The notes beneath the pieces were generated by a model. That model saw only the letters and a list, made by a program, of their open reading frames with translations. It made no database searches and was not told the DNA's origin. Source: an uncultured Pseudoteredinibacter sp. (lineage in GTDB: Bacteria > Pseudomonadota > Gammaproteobacteria > Pseudomonadales > Cellvibrionaceae). From it: DNA of 64,000 bases. The first letter of the stretch is position 1; each line of letters starts with the position of its first letter. The stretch covers positions 1 through 64,000 of the forward strand of contig NZ_CANMSS010000016.1 of assembly GCF_947500695.1 (NCBI RefSeq), given 5' to 3'. The position numbers and the translations under genes are program-made. This document shows, one piece after another, positions 35,144 through 44,770 of this stretch.

Positions 35144-37093
35144 ATGTTTAAAGAAATCCCCCTAGAGCGGCCATCGACGCCCCTATTGGATAGCATCGAT
35201 TCGCCAGCACAATTACGTGAGCTGGAAGAAGAACAGCTGCCAGAATTAGCGCGCCAGCTGCGTGAGTTCCTGCTGTTCAGCGTGGGGAAAACCGGCGGCC
35301 ACTTTGGTGCTGGGCTAGGTGTAGTGGAGCTCACCATTGCATTGCATTACATCTATCAAACTCCAGATGACCGCTTGGTATGGGATGTAGGCCACCAAAC
35401 CTACCCCCATAAGATCCTTACTGGGCGCCGAGAAGAGTTGCAAAGCATACGTCAGCTAGACGGTTTAGCCGGCTTTCCAAAGCGCGAAGAGAGTGAATTC
35501 GACACCTTTGGAGTGGGCCATTCAAGTACCTCTATTAGCGCCGCATTAGGCATGGCTTTGGGTGCTGAGCAAGACGCTATTCAGCAAGAGCAAGACCCCG
35601 AGCAACGCCGCAAGGCTGTTGCAATTATCGGCGATGGCGCGATGACGGCGGGCATGGCTTTTGAAGCCTTAAACCACGCTGCCCATACCGAAACCGATAT
35701 GCTGGTTGTTCTGAACGATAACAATATGTCGATCAGCAAAAATGTCGGCGGCCTAGCCACCTATTTCTCTAGAATTTGGGCCAGCAAAACTTATAACCAA
35801 ATGCGCGAAGGCAGCAAAAAAGTGCTCAGCGCTATCCCGCAAGCTTGGGAATTTGCTCGCCGCACTGAAGAACATATGAAGGGCATGGTTTCTCCTGGCA
35901 CTTTATTTGAAGAGCTGGGCTTTAACTATATCGGCCCAATTGATGGCCACGACCTGCCTCGCCTTGTCCACGACCTCAGAAATTTACGGGATATTAAAGG
36001 CCCGAAGTTGCTTCATATCGTGACTCAAAAAGGCAAAGGTTTTAGCCCCGCCGAAGAAGATCCGGTTGGCTATCACGCGCTTAATAAAATTGAAGCGCCC
36101 AATAGCACACCAGTAACGGCGGTACCAAAACCACCTAAATACCAAGACGTATTTGGCGCCTGGCTATGCGATCAAGCTGCGGCCGACAAACGATTAATCG
36201 GTATTACCCCAGCAATGTGCGAAGGCTCTGGCATGGTGAAATTTGCCGAGCAATATAGCGAACGCTTCCACGATGTTGCGATTGCCGAGCAACACGCGGT
36301 CACACTAGCAGCCGGCATGGCCTGTGAAGGACAAAAACCGGTAGTCGCTATTTATTCGACCTTTTTGCAACGCGCCTACGATCAATTAATTCATGACGTC
36401 GCTTTGCAAAACCTTGATGTCACCTTTGCCATTGACCGAGCCGGCTTGGTCGGTGAAGACGGCCCTACCCATGCCGGCAGCTTCGATCTTACCTTTATGC
36501 GCTGCATTCCCAATATGATCATCGCAGCACCTTCCGATGAGAATGAATGCCGCAAATTACTGAGCACTGCCTATCAATACAATGGGCCATCTGCTGTGCG
36601 ATACCCTCGCGGCAACGGTGTTGGTGTCAGCATTGAAGAGACCCTTGATACGGTCATTATTGGCAAAGGCATTCAATTAAGCCAAAGCAAAAACAATCGC
36701 ATTGCCATTTTAAATTTCGGCACGCGTTTGCAAGCGGCGAAAGAAGCCACGGCCGCAGTTGATGCCAGCCTATGCGATATGCGCTGGGTGAAACCTATCG
36801 ACGAAGAGTTGATTTTAAAAATTGCTAGTAGCCATCAGCTGCTTGTCACCATAGAAGAAAATGCTATCGCCGGTGGCGCTGGAAGTGCTGTCAGCGAATT
36901 TTTAAATAGCCAAGGTATTTGCCTTCCGATGTTGCAACTGGGTTTGGATGATCGCTATGTAGATCACGGCAAGCCACAGCAATTGCTAGAAAAAGAGCAG
37001 CTGGACGCTAAAGGCATTCAGCAGGCGATTGAAAAACGCTGGGCAGAATTCAGCGCTGCACAACAGGATAGTAAACCACGCAATTTGGCCTAG
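35144..37093 (+). CDS. dxs: 1-deoxy-D-xylulose-5-phosphate synthase
   Basis: The first enzyme of the MEP pathway, joining pyruvate and glyceraldehyde 3-phosphate. The 649 residues show VGHQTYPHKILTGRR, GVGHSSTSISAALGMA, the thiamine site GDGAMTAGMAFEAL with NDNNMSISKN, the catalytic Glu in DVAIAEQHAVTLAAGMA, and a C-terminal transketolase domain. It is about 30 residues longer than E. coli Dxs. About 160 bp separate it from ispA, so it may have its own promoter. Confidence 0.96.
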   Translation: MFKEIPLERPSTPLLDSIDSPAQLRELEEEQLPELARQLREFLLFSVGKTGGHFGAGLGVVELTIALHYIYQTPDDRLVWDVGHQTYPHKILTGRREELQSIRQLDGLAGFPKREESEFDTFGVGHSSTSISAALGMALGAEQDAIQQEQDPEQRRKAVAIIGDGAMTAGMAFEALNHAAHTETDMLVVLNDNNMSISKNVGGLATYFSRIWASKTYNQMREGSKKVLSAIPQAWEFARRTEEHMKGMVSPGTLFEELGFNYIGPIDGHDLPRLVHDLRNLRDIKGPKLLHIVTQKGKGFSPAEEDPVGYHALNKIEAPNSTPVTAVPKPPKYQDVFGAWLCDQAAADKRLIGITPAMCEGSGMVKFAEQYSERFHDVAIAEQHAVTLAAGMACEGQKPVVAIYSTFLQRAYDQLIHDVALQNLDVTFAIDRAGLVGEDGPTHAGSFDLTFMRCIPNMIIAAPSDENECRKLLSTAYQYNGPSAVRYPRGNGVGVSIEETLDTVIIGKGIQLSQSKNNRIAILNFGTRLQAAKEATAAVDASLCDMRWVKPIDEELILKIASSHQLLVTIEENAIAGGAGSAVSEFLNSQGICLPMLQLGLDDRYVDHGKPQQLLEKEQLDAKGIQQAIEKRWAEFSAAQQDSKPRNLA

Positions 37094-37150
37094 CCAATTT
37101 CGCTGGCTAGCAGCTAGTAATACAATAAGAATCAAGAATAAGGATACACC

Positions 37151-37987
37151 TTGAGTAATCTGCATGCCCCGCCAAGCTTTGGCCGGGCCTCCCTACTTCA
37201 TGCCAGCTATGATTTAAAACGAAACTTTAGCAGTTTCAAATGGCTATTGTTTGGCGGCAGCTTCCTTATCGCTTGGGGCCTCGTACTGCGCTACGTTATT
37301 TTGGCAAGCACACGCCTGATAGAAAGTGGTGAAGAAAGCGGCATCAGCCTGTTGATTCTCGACAAACTTCAATTGCTACAACGCTTTGATTGGCCAAGCT
37401 ATGAACTGGCCATTTGCTGGTACCTGCTCGAGCTATGCTTACCTTTGCTAGTTATGTTGCTTAGCGCCGACTTATTGATTCAAGATCGCCAGGCTAGACG
37501 CTTACGCTTTTGGCAAGCTCGAAGCCATCGTTTAAGTGTTGTGCTTGGACGCTGCCTGGCGAAAGCCGCGATACTCGGTGGCATTCTCGCCATCGCCATT
37601 TTCAGTACGCTAGCGCTTAGTTTAAGCCGCCAAAGCGGCGGCTTTGAAGCCAGCCTTGGCGGCGCTATTGTCATGTGGCTATTATTATTTTTTCTGGGAC
37701 TGCCCTACATTGCCTTAATGAGCTTAAGCAGTATTTTTGCTTCCAGCCCTATTCGATCATTACTGCTCGCATTTATCGGGCTGGTTATTATCGGCTGGCT
37801 ATTCTCTTGGCTCGCGAATAGCATCGCACCATTTGCCTTGTTCAATAGCTTATTACCAGGCTCTCATAGTCAGTTACTGGAACAGTGTTCCGCCAGCGAA
37901 TGCCTACCCGCAATTGGCCTGCCGATTCTGCAAAGTAGCTGGGTACTAGTGTTGTCTCTTTGGCTGTGGAAGAGGCAAGACATATGA
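37151..37987 (+). CDS. ABC transporter permease, ABC-2-like
   Basis: A 278-residue protein with about six hydrophobic segments (near 30-50, 95-115, 130-155, 165-195, 200-225 and 255-275) and a TTG start preceded by AAGGATACACC. It has no clear substrate motif. The stop TGA overlaps the ATG of the ATP-binding gene (ATGA), so the two form a transporter. An exporter role is inferred from the architecture; the substrate is unknown. Confidence 0.8.
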   Translation: MSNLHAPPSFGRASLLHASYDLKRNFSSFKWLLFGGSFLIAWGLVLRYVILASTRLIESGEESGISLLILDKLQLLQRFDWPSYELAICWYLLELCLPLLVMLLSADLLIQDRQARRLRFWQARSHRLSVVLGRCLAKAAILGGILAIAIFSTLALSLSRQSGGFEASLGGAIVMWLLLFFLGLPYIALMSLSSIFASSPIRSLLLAFIGLVIIGWLFSWLANSIAPFALFNSLLPGSHSQLLEQCSASECLPAIGLPILQSSWVLVLSLWLWKRQDI

Positions 37988-38895
37988 GCTTATTGGAATG
38001 TCACAACCTAAGCAAAAGCTTTGGCACGGTCGAGGCTTTAGAGTCGACTAACTTACGCCTGGACAAAGGCAGCCCGATTGCCTTAATCGGACCCAATGGC
38101 GCTGGCAAAACCACTTTTTTTAGCCTGCTTTGTAATTACATACAAGCCAGCAGCGGTGATATCAAGCTACTCGGCGAACCCATCGACAGCGCGAAGATAC
38201 AAGGGCGAATCGGCAGCCTGCCGCAGGATGCCCAGCTTGATAGAGAGCTAAGTATTGTGCAGCAGCTTAGCTTTCTTGCGCGCCTGCAAGGCTTTAGCAG
38301 CTCCGCTGCAACACAAGAGGCTTTGAGGGTTCTTGGCCTTGTTGACCTTGCTGAATCAGCCGACAAAAAACCACAGCAGCTCAGCCATGGTATGAATAAG
38401 CGAGTACTATTTGCGCAGGCCCTAATTGGCGATCCAGAGCTGGTGTTACTCGACGAGCCCACTGCGGGTGTAGACCCTAATAATGCACGTTTAATTCGAA
38501 ACATTATTGAGCAACAGTCGCACAAACAGACCTTCATTATCAGCTCCCATAATATTGCTGAACTAGAAAAGCTCTGCCAACGAGTGCTGTATATTGAACA
38601 TGGGGTTTTACAAGAGCACCAGAGTCATCAAAACAACACTGGCGACAGTGCCGTTATTGAAATCGAGCTCTGCCAGGAACAAGCTGAACAACTACGCCAA
38701 CAACTTAGCCGCCTTCCTTCTTTTCAGCACGCCGGCAGCCGTAATGCAAGGCATCTATCGATTCGCTACAACGCTAAGGAAAAGGGTTTCGATCGCCAGC
38801 TGCTGGAATTGCTAGCCAACTCAGGCATAGAGTACCAGCAGCTTAAAAAGGGGCTTAGCCTGGAAGATCAATTGTTTTCTGATAGCAACTCTTGA
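37984..38895 (+). CDS. ABC transporter ATP-binding protein
   Basis: The start is ATG 37984 (MSLLECHNLSKSFG), overlapping the permease stop by 4 nt. The 303 residues have Walker A GPNGAGKTT, a signature LSHGMNKRVLFAQAL (degenerate from LSGGQ, as in CcmA/NodI-type exporters), Walker B LVLLDEP and the switch His in ISSHN. A C-terminal extension of about 90 residues follows the ATPase. It powers the preceding permease. Confidence 0.93.
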   Translation: MSLLECHNLSKSFGTVEALESTNLRLDKGSPIALIGPNGAGKTTFFSLLCNYIQASSGDIKLLGEPIDSAKIQGRIGSLPQDAQLDRELSIVQQLSFLARLQGFSSSAATQEALRVLGLVDLAESADKKPQQLSHGMNKRVLFAQALIGDPELVLLDEPTAGVDPNNARLIRNIIEQQSHKQTFIISSHNIAELEKLCQRVLYIEHGVLQEHQSHQNNTGDSAVIEIELCQEQAEQLRQQLSRLPSFQHAGSRNARHLSIRYNAKEKGFDRQLLELLANSGIEYQQLKKGLSLEDQLFSDSNS

Positions 38896-38930
38896 TTAAA
38901 CTAGCTCGACAAGGATAGACCCCAGACATA

Positions 38931-38984
38931 AAAAACAGCTTAAGGCGTTCTGGCTAAACTCCACGAACACACTAAGCTGTTTTC
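38931..38984. terminator. Shared terminator hairpin
   Basis: AAAAACAGCTTA and TAAGCTGTTTT can pair across a 30-nt loop, between the convergent ABC transporter and MarR-like genes. The long loop makes it weaker than the others in the window. Confidence 0.55.
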
Positions 38985-39002
38985 TATTTTCCAAATTACA
39001 CC

Positions 39003-39554
39003 TTAGCTACCTTTGTGAGATGCCGCCACACATGCAGCCTGATCGTACATACCCACCATTAAATTAAGAGCTTGAGTTGCGCCATTTAGCTTGCCTTCAA
39101 ACTCAGCAATCGAGCCCGTTAAACTCAGCAATAACTCTTGGCGATACTTGGCATATCGATCGGTGACCTGCATACCAACTTCTGTGACTTGATAGGTCAC
39201 GCCTTTTTTACTATCACCCTTCGCTTTTTCAATCAATCCAGCCTTGCTCATTTTGCGCAAACTGTATTGCAGGTTCGACAGATCATCGCGATTCAACAAA
39301 CGAGCTAAATCAGAAATACTCTTAGGACGATCATGCATGCGAATCATATGCAACAGGGCATTGTCGGTGCCGCTAAAGTTGCCCTCTACACAACAGGCTA
39401 AGCAGTCTGACTGCCAGCGTTCGAAGGCTTCGGATATTCGAAATAAGGCAAACTCTAACTCAGTTAGTGCAACCTCATGAGTATCCGTTGCCAAGTGCCA
39501 TTTTTTATCTAGAATTTCGTTGCTGTCTTGGCTAGTTACATTGTTATTGTTCAT
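39003..39554 (-). CDS. MarR-like winged-helix regulator
   Basis: The start is ATG 39554 (MNNNNVTSQD), with AAGGAAG upstream; the frame extends further. The 183 residues contain a winged helix: SISDLARLLNRDDLSNLQYS for helix-turn-helix, and KAKGDSKKGVTYQVTEVG for the wing. A CLACC motif near residue 55 could bind metal or sense redox. It lies just downstream of the flavin monooxygenase gene, separated by a terminator, and may control it. Confidence 0.8.
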   Translation of the reverse strand: MNNNNVTSQDSNEILDKKWHLATDTHEVALTELEFALFRISEAFERWQSDCLACCVEGNFSGTDNALLHMIRMHDRPKSISDLARLLNRDDLSNLQYSLRKMSKAGLIEKAKGDSKKGVTYQVTEVGMQVTDRYAKYRQELLLSLTGSIAEFEGKLNGATQALNLMVGMYDQAACVAASHKGS

Positions 39555-39593
39555 CGGCTTCCTTGGTATAAAAACTTCAAGCCTAGAATAACG

Positions 39594-39631
39594 AAAAAGC
39601 ACAACAGAGGCACCCGCTGTTGTGCTTTTTT
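39594..39631 (-). terminator. Terminator of the monooxygenase gene
   Basis: AAAAAGCACAACAG, a 9-nt loop, and CTGTTGTGCTTTTTT form a 14-bp stem with A and T tracts. It lies after the monooxygenase and 40 bp before the regulator gene on the same strand. Confidence 0.85.
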
Positions 39632-39689
39632 GTTTACCATTTAGCCTTTTATAAACAGACTAAATAAAGCTATGTAGAGCAAAGACGCT

Positions 39690-40802
39690 TTAGCTGTCAG
39701 CAGTGACCGGCATACGGATACCTTTACGCTCTAAACGTGGAACCACTTCTTGAATAAAGTAAGGCATCTCTTTTACGTAGTCGACAAAGCCTAAAACACT
39801 GCCGCCAAAACCAGCATTGTGAAGCGACTCTAGGCCATCCGCTACAGTATCTGGATCACCCACTAGCGGGAAGCCACCATGACCCGTAGCCATCGCTTGC
39901 TTCATTTGTAAAATTTGATCTTTCGGGAAAGACTCAGCATTCTCAAACATAATCCGGGTAATATTATCCACCGCACCCCAATCGGCATTCTCTTCGGCGT
40001 AGTAGCGGTGATACTCCTCGGCCTCTTTCTTAGTTGGACGACACACTGAGAATGACAACGTTAGCACACCAATATCACGACCAACGTTTTTACCAGCCGC
40101 TTTAATATCTTTAATGTCCTGCGACGTCTTCTCCAAATCCATTGCTGGTGTAAATAAAAAATCAGCATTATTGACAGCAAACTCACGCCCTTGAGCAGAG
40201 CCCGCTGCATTAAAGATGGGTACATTGTTTTGCACCGGGTGTGGTAGCGAGTAAGTTTGCTTTAGCTTGTGCCAAGCCCCCTCATAATCGAAAGCCTCAT
40301 TTTCTTTCCATAGACGTTTCACAATATCAAACCACTCTTGGCCATAAGCATAACGGGTCTCATGATCATCAGGCAATTCCTGGCCCAGCGCCTCATACTC
40401 AGGACGGTTCCAGCCACACACCACATTCAAACCTGCACGGCCGCCACCGATATGATCCATGGTAGCAATCTGCTTAGCCAGTACCACAGGGTGGTTGCAG
40501 GAGGTGTGGATGGTCGAGAAGACATGAATATTTTTGGTGTGAGCCAACAAAGCTGTTGCCCAGGTGATGGTTTCCAAAACATTGCCGTGGAAATTGGTAT
40601 CGCCACCATAACCAATCCAGCGAGCAATAGGCAGTAAGAAGTCAAAGCCCGCTTCATCGGCCATCTTTGCCATCTGCAGATTATTCTCCCAACTATTATC
40701 CCAGCGCTCAGGCACCTTGGTGACTGCCAAGCCGCCGGAACAGTTAGCCGAGAATGTACCTAACTTAAAGTGGTCGCGATGAAAGTAGTGGTTTGCGCTC
40801 AT
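39690..40802 (-). CDS. LLM-class flavin-dependent monooxygenase
   Basis: The 370-residue luciferase-like TIM-barrel enzyme uses reduced FMN to oxidise a small substrate. The pattern MADEAGFDFLLPIARWIGYG, HVFSTIHTSCNHPV, GRAGLNVVCGWN and FNAAGSAQGREFA is that of the alkanesulfonate/dimethyl-sulfone and RutA-like branch. No partner flavin reductase or sulfur genes are nearby, so the substrate cannot be named. A perfect palindrome lies 35 bp before the ATG, and a MarR-like regulator follows. Confidence 0.88.
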   Translation of the reverse strand: MSANHYFHRDHFKLGTFSANCSGGLAVTKVPERWDNSWENNLQMAKMADEAGFDFLLPIARWIGYGGDTNFHGNVLETITWATALLAHTKNIHVFSTIHTSCNHPVVLAKQIATMDHIGGGRAGLNVVCGWNRPEYEALGQELPDDHETRYAYGQEWFDIVKRLWKENEAFDYEGAWHKLKQTYSLPHPVQNNVPIFNAAGSAQGREFAVNNADFLFTPAMDLEKTSQDIKDIKAAGKNVGRDIGVLTLSFSVCRPTKKEAEEYHRYYAEENADWGAVDNITRIMFENAESFPKDQILQMKQAMATGHGGFPLVGDPDTVADGLESLHNAGFGGSVLGFVDYVKEMPYFIQEVVPRLERKGIRMPVTADS

Positions 40803-41129
40803 GATTCACCTCATTATTTTTATCTGGCGTTAATTTAAGGTTAATTTAACCTTTAAATTAATACCTTACAAGTAAATCAATGCATTTTTTGAAGCTTTAG
40901 GTAGTCGTTTTTCTGGAGCTATATCAGACAAGCCTTAAAGGCATAGTTAGCGCTAACATACCCACTATAACAAGCTTGATTTGCGGGCTTAATGATCAAT
41001 ATCTCAACAAATTACCCTGCTTACGGAGGCAAAGGCTCTGCTTTTCGTTTAGTAATACAAAGCTTTTGCAGCAAAGGCCTGCTCTGAGCGATTACAACAA
41101 TAAGGCTCCCAGAGAGCTGAGGAATGATT
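40803..41129. other. Divergent intergenic region
   Basis: About 327 AT-rich bp between the monooxygenase and DUF819 genes. It contains the candidate operator at 40837-40853 and otherwise no recognisable gene or RNA. Confidence 0.5.
40837..40853. promoter_or_regulatory. Candidate operator upstream of the monooxygenase gene
   Basis: AAGGTTAA-T-TTAACCTT is a perfect inverted repeat with a 1-bp centre, 35 bp upstream of the monooxygenase start. Size and symmetry suit a MarR-type dimer. The same core occurs at 21403-21415. Confidence 0.5.
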
Positions 41130-42380
41130 ATGAATTCAACCGGCCCACTGATTACCAATGATGCTGTAAGCTTCGGCCTGCTAGCACTTATCCTTGCGTT
41201 AATCATGCATACCGCCAACAATGCCGGCCCTCGGTGGAAGCGCTTTTACAGCATTGTTCCAATGCTATTGATTTGCTACCTAATACCTTCGCTATTAAAC
41301 ACCTTTGGTGTTATTTCTTCTAAGGGCTCCGGCCTTTGGACCATCGCGAAAAACTACTTTTTGCCAGCAGCCCTAGTGTTGATGACGTTAAGCATCGACT
41401 TAAAGGCCATTATGCGACTTGGCGATAAAGCCATTATTATGTTTCTAGTGGGCACCGTGGGCATCGTAATCGGCGGCCCCTTGGCAATCCTTATTATGTC
41501 TATGTTTAGCCCGGAAACAGTCGGTGGTGTCGGCCCAGAGGCGGTTTGGAGAGGCCTTGCAACGCTAGCTGGTAGCTGGATTGGTGGCGGCGCCAACCAA
41601 GCCGCCATGCTGGAGCTATACCAATATAACCCAGCCAATTATTCGGCCATGGTTACAGTCGATATTATCGTTGCCAATATTTGGATGGCCTTTCTACTTT
41701 GGGGAGCTGGTAACAATGCTAAAGTTGATCGCTGGCTTGGAGCGGATACCACTGCGATTGATGACGTGAAGCGTCGCTTAGAGGAGTACCACGGCCGGGA
41801 GAAGCTAGAGCTGGACCTACCTAGGCTTACAGCCATCTTCGCCATTGCTTTTGGCACCGTGGGGCTTTGTCACCTTCTTGGCGATGTGCTGGCGCCATTC
41901 TTTAAAGCCATTCCGGCAACTTCAGAAAGCATCCTGGCGAACCACTTTTTCTGGATCGTCATTGTTTCCACCACCATGGGGCTAGGACTAAGCTTTACAC
42001 GCTTTAATAAACTCGAAGGCGCTGGCGCCTCTAAGTTTGGCAGCTTGTTTATTTATCTGTTGGTGGTGATCATCGGCACCAAGATGGATGTGATGAAAAT
42101 TGTCGAGCAGCCAGGCCTGATACTAGTGGGCATCATTTGGATGAGTATTCATTCCGGGCTGCTGATTATTGTAGCCAAGATAATACGCGCACCTTTCTTT
42201 TTCTTAGCCGTTGGCAGTAAAGCTAATGTTGGAGGCGCCGCATCAGCACCCATCATTGCAGCGGCCTTTCACCCCTCCTTAGCACCAGTAGGGGTGTTAC
42301 TTGCCGTACTGGGTTATGCACTTGGAACCTACGGCGCAATGCTTTGCGCTTGGCTAATGTCGTTAGCAGCGCCGGTTTAG
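41130..42380 (+). CDS. DUF819 family membrane protein
   Basis: The start is set at ATG 41130 because GAGG lies 7 nt upstream; another ATG lies two codons earlier. The 416 residues form about ten to eleven membrane helices, with the family's RGLATLAGSWIGGGANQAAM stretch near 150 and KANVGGAASAPIIAAAF near the end, suggesting two pseudo-symmetric substrate loops. Members resemble YjcL and are thought to be carriers of unknown substrate. It is divergent from the monooxygenase gene and followed by a strong terminator. Confidence 0.85.
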   Translation: MNSTGPLITNDAVSFGLLALILALIMHTANNAGPRWKRFYSIVPMLLICYLIPSLLNTFGVISSKGSGLWTIAKNYFLPAALVLMTLSIDLKAIMRLGDKAIIMFLVGTVGIVIGGPLAILIMSMFSPETVGGVGPEAVWRGLATLAGSWIGGGANQAAMLELYQYNPANYSAMVTVDIIVANIWMAFLLWGAGNNAKVDRWLGADTTAIDDVKRRLEEYHGREKLELDLPRLTAIFAIAFGTVGLCHLLGDVLAPFFKAIPATSESILANHFFWIVIVSTTMGLGLSFTRFNKLEGAGASKFGSLFIYLLVVIIGTKMDVMKIVEQPGLILVGIIWMSIHSGLLIIVAKIIRAPFFFLAVGSKANVGGAASAPIIAAAFHPSLAPVGVLLAVLGYALGTYGAMLCAWLMSLAAPV

Positions 42381-42400
42381 CTTTTAACGTTAAATGGCGT

Positions 42401-42435
42401 AAGTCAATCGCCCTCTTTTTAGAGGGCGATTGACT
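42401..42435. terminator. Bidirectional terminator
   Basis: AAGTCAATCGCCCTC, TTTTT, then GAGGGCGATTGACTT form a 15-bp near-perfect stem with a small loop between the convergent DUF819 and chemoreceptor genes. Confidence 0.85.
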
Positions 42436-44055
42436 TTAGGTGTGGCGGTAGGCACTCAGTTGCTCTGATAAGCCTAAGGATATCTCTGAAACCACTTCAC
42501 TGGCCTTTGACGAACCTTCAGCTAAGCCAGCGGTTTGCAGACTGAGATCAGACAGTTTTGCAGCCTGAGCACTTAACGATTTAGATAAATCAATCTGCTG
42601 TTTTGAACTGCTTGAAATGCCACCACTTTGCGTTGCTATCAAAGTGATGGCCCGAAGAATTTGCTCAATAATTTCGCTGGTAGCTTCAGCCTGCTCAACA
42701 CTTTTACTGGCCGCCTGCACACTGTCACTTAAAGAATTTGATACTTCCTGGCTGCTGGCTTGTATGGCCTCCACCATGGCCTGAATTTCATTTGTTGAAC
42801 TGGCGGTCCGTTGCGCTAGCTGCCTAACTTCATCAGCCACTACGGCAAAACCTCGACCTTGATCTCCAGCTCGTGCCGCTTCAATGGCAGCATTGAGCGC
42901 TAATAAATTTGTTTGCTCCGCAATTTCGCTGATAACCGACAGCACACCACCAATGGCTTCACTACTACTGGATAGCTTTGCCATATCATTCGAGGAACGC
43001 TGCACGATGTTAGCTAATTGGTTTATGGCATCAATCGTCCTTGCTAATCTCTCAGAGCCGATCGCCGCGGCATCTGTCGCAGATTTCGTTTCCTCGCTGC
43101 TAGCTTCTGCGGTACTTAAGACATCTTGTCCTGCTTTAAACACACTATCGACAGACTGCTGAACAGCAAGCAGCTCCTGATTTTGGAGCTCTACTTGAAC
43201 ATCAACCTTCTTTGCCCCACTGACCAAATCACCGGCAGAATCCTGCAACTGTTTTGTAATAGGACGCAGCGAAGCTAACAACTGATCCAAGACGCCAATC
43301 ATTTGATTCACGTCTTGCCCTAGCTCGCCAATCTCGCATTTTGAATTCACTGCAACACGGCCAGAAAAGTCCATACTCTGAATTATTCCCGCCACTGACG
43401 CTCGAATACTTTCCAGTGGCCGCAATATACTACGGCTAAGCCAAAGGCTCAGTGCCAATTGAAAAATAGTTAACACAGATAATAAAATTAAAATTTGATT
43501 GGTAGTCTCCGCGAGTCGTTGATCGGCGGCAATTTGTTCGGCCTGTGCCAATTGAGTTTGCTGCTCGATCAGCTGATCGAGAGATTTAAACAGCGGCTGT
43601 AATCCAGGATACATTTTCATGTCTACAAACTGGCCAAGCTCGTAGGTAGATTTAGATTTTATCTTTGATTCGAGCTCTTTAATGGTCGACAGCGATTGCT
43701 CAACAGCCGGGGCAATCTCTAAAAGCAGTTTTTCTTCTTCAGCAGTTAGAGAACGCTCGCTGAATTTTTCCCAAAGCTCTCTAATATGCTGATCTGCATT
43801 CAGAATTGTTTTCTCACCCTCACCCCAAAAAATCATCTGGGCGCGCAGCTGGTGAGCAGTGTCACTAACCTCATGACTGTAAACTCGAGACAGCTCTTCT
43901 AGAATCCAAACAGGTTCCAAACGTTGCTGACTGAGGTTTTTTGCAAATGAGACTTCAGAGCGTATCTTAGTCCAAGCCATAAACGACACAAAGATACATA
44001 CACCGATAGACATTGTGACTAGAATTCCAAGCCTATGGCTAATACGCAAAGTCAT
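42436..44055 (-). CDS. Methyl-accepting chemotaxis protein
   Basis: The start is ATG 44055 (MTLRISHRLG), with AAGGAGG 5 nt upstream. The 539 residues have TM1 (LGILVTMSIGVCIFVSFMAW), a four-helix-type periplasmic sensor (about 40-185), TM2 (ILILLSVLTIFQLALSLWLS), HAMP and a signalling domain with NAAIEAARAGDQGRGFAVVA at its tip. There is no pentapeptide tether for CheR/CheB. The ligand is unknown. Confidence 0.93.
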   Translation of the reverse strand: MTLRISHRLGILVTMSIGVCIFVSFMAWTKIRSEVSFAKNLSQQRLEPVWILEELSRVYSHEVSDTAHQLRAQMIFWGEGEKTILNADQHIRELWEKFSERSLTAEEEKLLLEIAPAVEQSLSTIKELESKIKSKSTYELGQFVDMKMYPGLQPLFKSLDQLIEQQTQLAQAEQIAADQRLAETTNQILILLSVLTIFQLALSLWLSRSILRPLESIRASVAGIIQSMDFSGRVAVNSKCEIGELGQDVNQMIGVLDQLLASLRPITKQLQDSAGDLVSGAKKVDVQVELQNQELLAVQQSVDSVFKAGQDVLSTAEASSEETKSATDAAAIGSERLARTIDAINQLANIVQRSSNDMAKLSSSSEAIGGVLSVISEIAEQTNLLALNAAIEAARAGDQGRGFAVVADEVRQLAQRTASSTNEIQAMVEAIQASSQEVSNSLSDSVQAASKSVEQAEATSEIIEQILRAITLIATQSGGISSSSKQQIDLSKSLSAQAAKLSDLSLQTAGLAEGSSKASEVVSEISLGLSEQLSAYRHT

Positions 44056-44223
44056 GTTTGCCTCCTTGGCAATTGCTGCGGTACCCATTCAAGTGTCGGC
44101 GATAGTCTCGATTAGTAAACAGTGTCATAAAAATTTAATCTAACTGACCAAATTTGATTATTTAACCATTAAATATGCAATTTAATTTAAAAGGCAAAAC
44201 TCCATATTCATAAAATTTAGGCA

Positions 44224-44264
44224 TAAAAAAACCGGCATCCTCTATGAGATATGCCGGTTTCTTT
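44224..44264 (-). terminator. Terminator of the ribosomal protein cluster
   Basis: AAAAAAACCGGCAT and ATGCCGGTTTCTTT pair around a 12-nt loop just after the rplQ stop codon. On the minus strand the stem is followed by a T-run. Confidence 0.88.
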
Positions 44265-44276
44265 AGAAACGTTTGC

Positions 44277-44663
44277 TTACTCTTCTTCAGCAGCCGCTTC
44301 AACTTGAGGGCGATCTACCAACTCAACGTAGGCCATTGGAGCCTTATCGCCAGTACGGAAACCACACTTCAAGATACGTATGTAACCACCTGGACGATCC
44401 TGATAACGAGGACCTAATACAGAAAATAGTTTACCTACAGCTTCTTTGTTACGTAGACGGTCGAAAGCTAAACGACGGTTAGCTACGCTGTCTTCCTTGG
44501 CCAAAGTGATCAAAGGCTCAGCGTGACGACGCAGTTCCTTCGCTTTAGGCAAGGTTGTTTTAATCAACTCATGCTCAACCAATGAAGAAACCATGTTCTT
44601 GAACATAGCCTTACGGTGTGAGCTGTTGCGATTCAGTTGACGGCCACTATGACGATGACGCAT
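44277..44663 (-). CDS. rplQ: 50S ribosomal protein L17
   Basis: The 128-residue protein begins MRHRHSGRQLNRNSSHRKAM, the L17 signature, and ends in an acidic tail (AAAEEE). It lies at the exit-tunnel side of the 50S subunit. Last gene of the alpha-operon block, after rpoA, with the terminator immediately after. Confidence 0.98.
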   Translation of the reverse strand: MRHRHSGRQLNRNSSHRKAMFKNMVSSLVEHELIKTTLPKAKELRRHAEPLITLAKEDSVANRRLAFDRLRNKEAVGKLFSVLGPRYQDRPGGYIRILKCGFRTGDKAPMAYVELVDRPQVEAAAEEE

Positions 44664-44770
44664 GACTCTAAATCCTTCATTTGGGCCTTCAATTTACATC
44701 GAAGGCGCTATTAACGTTGGCATTGGCTGGGCCAAATGCCAACCATATTACTTTAAGCGTTGAATTTGGC

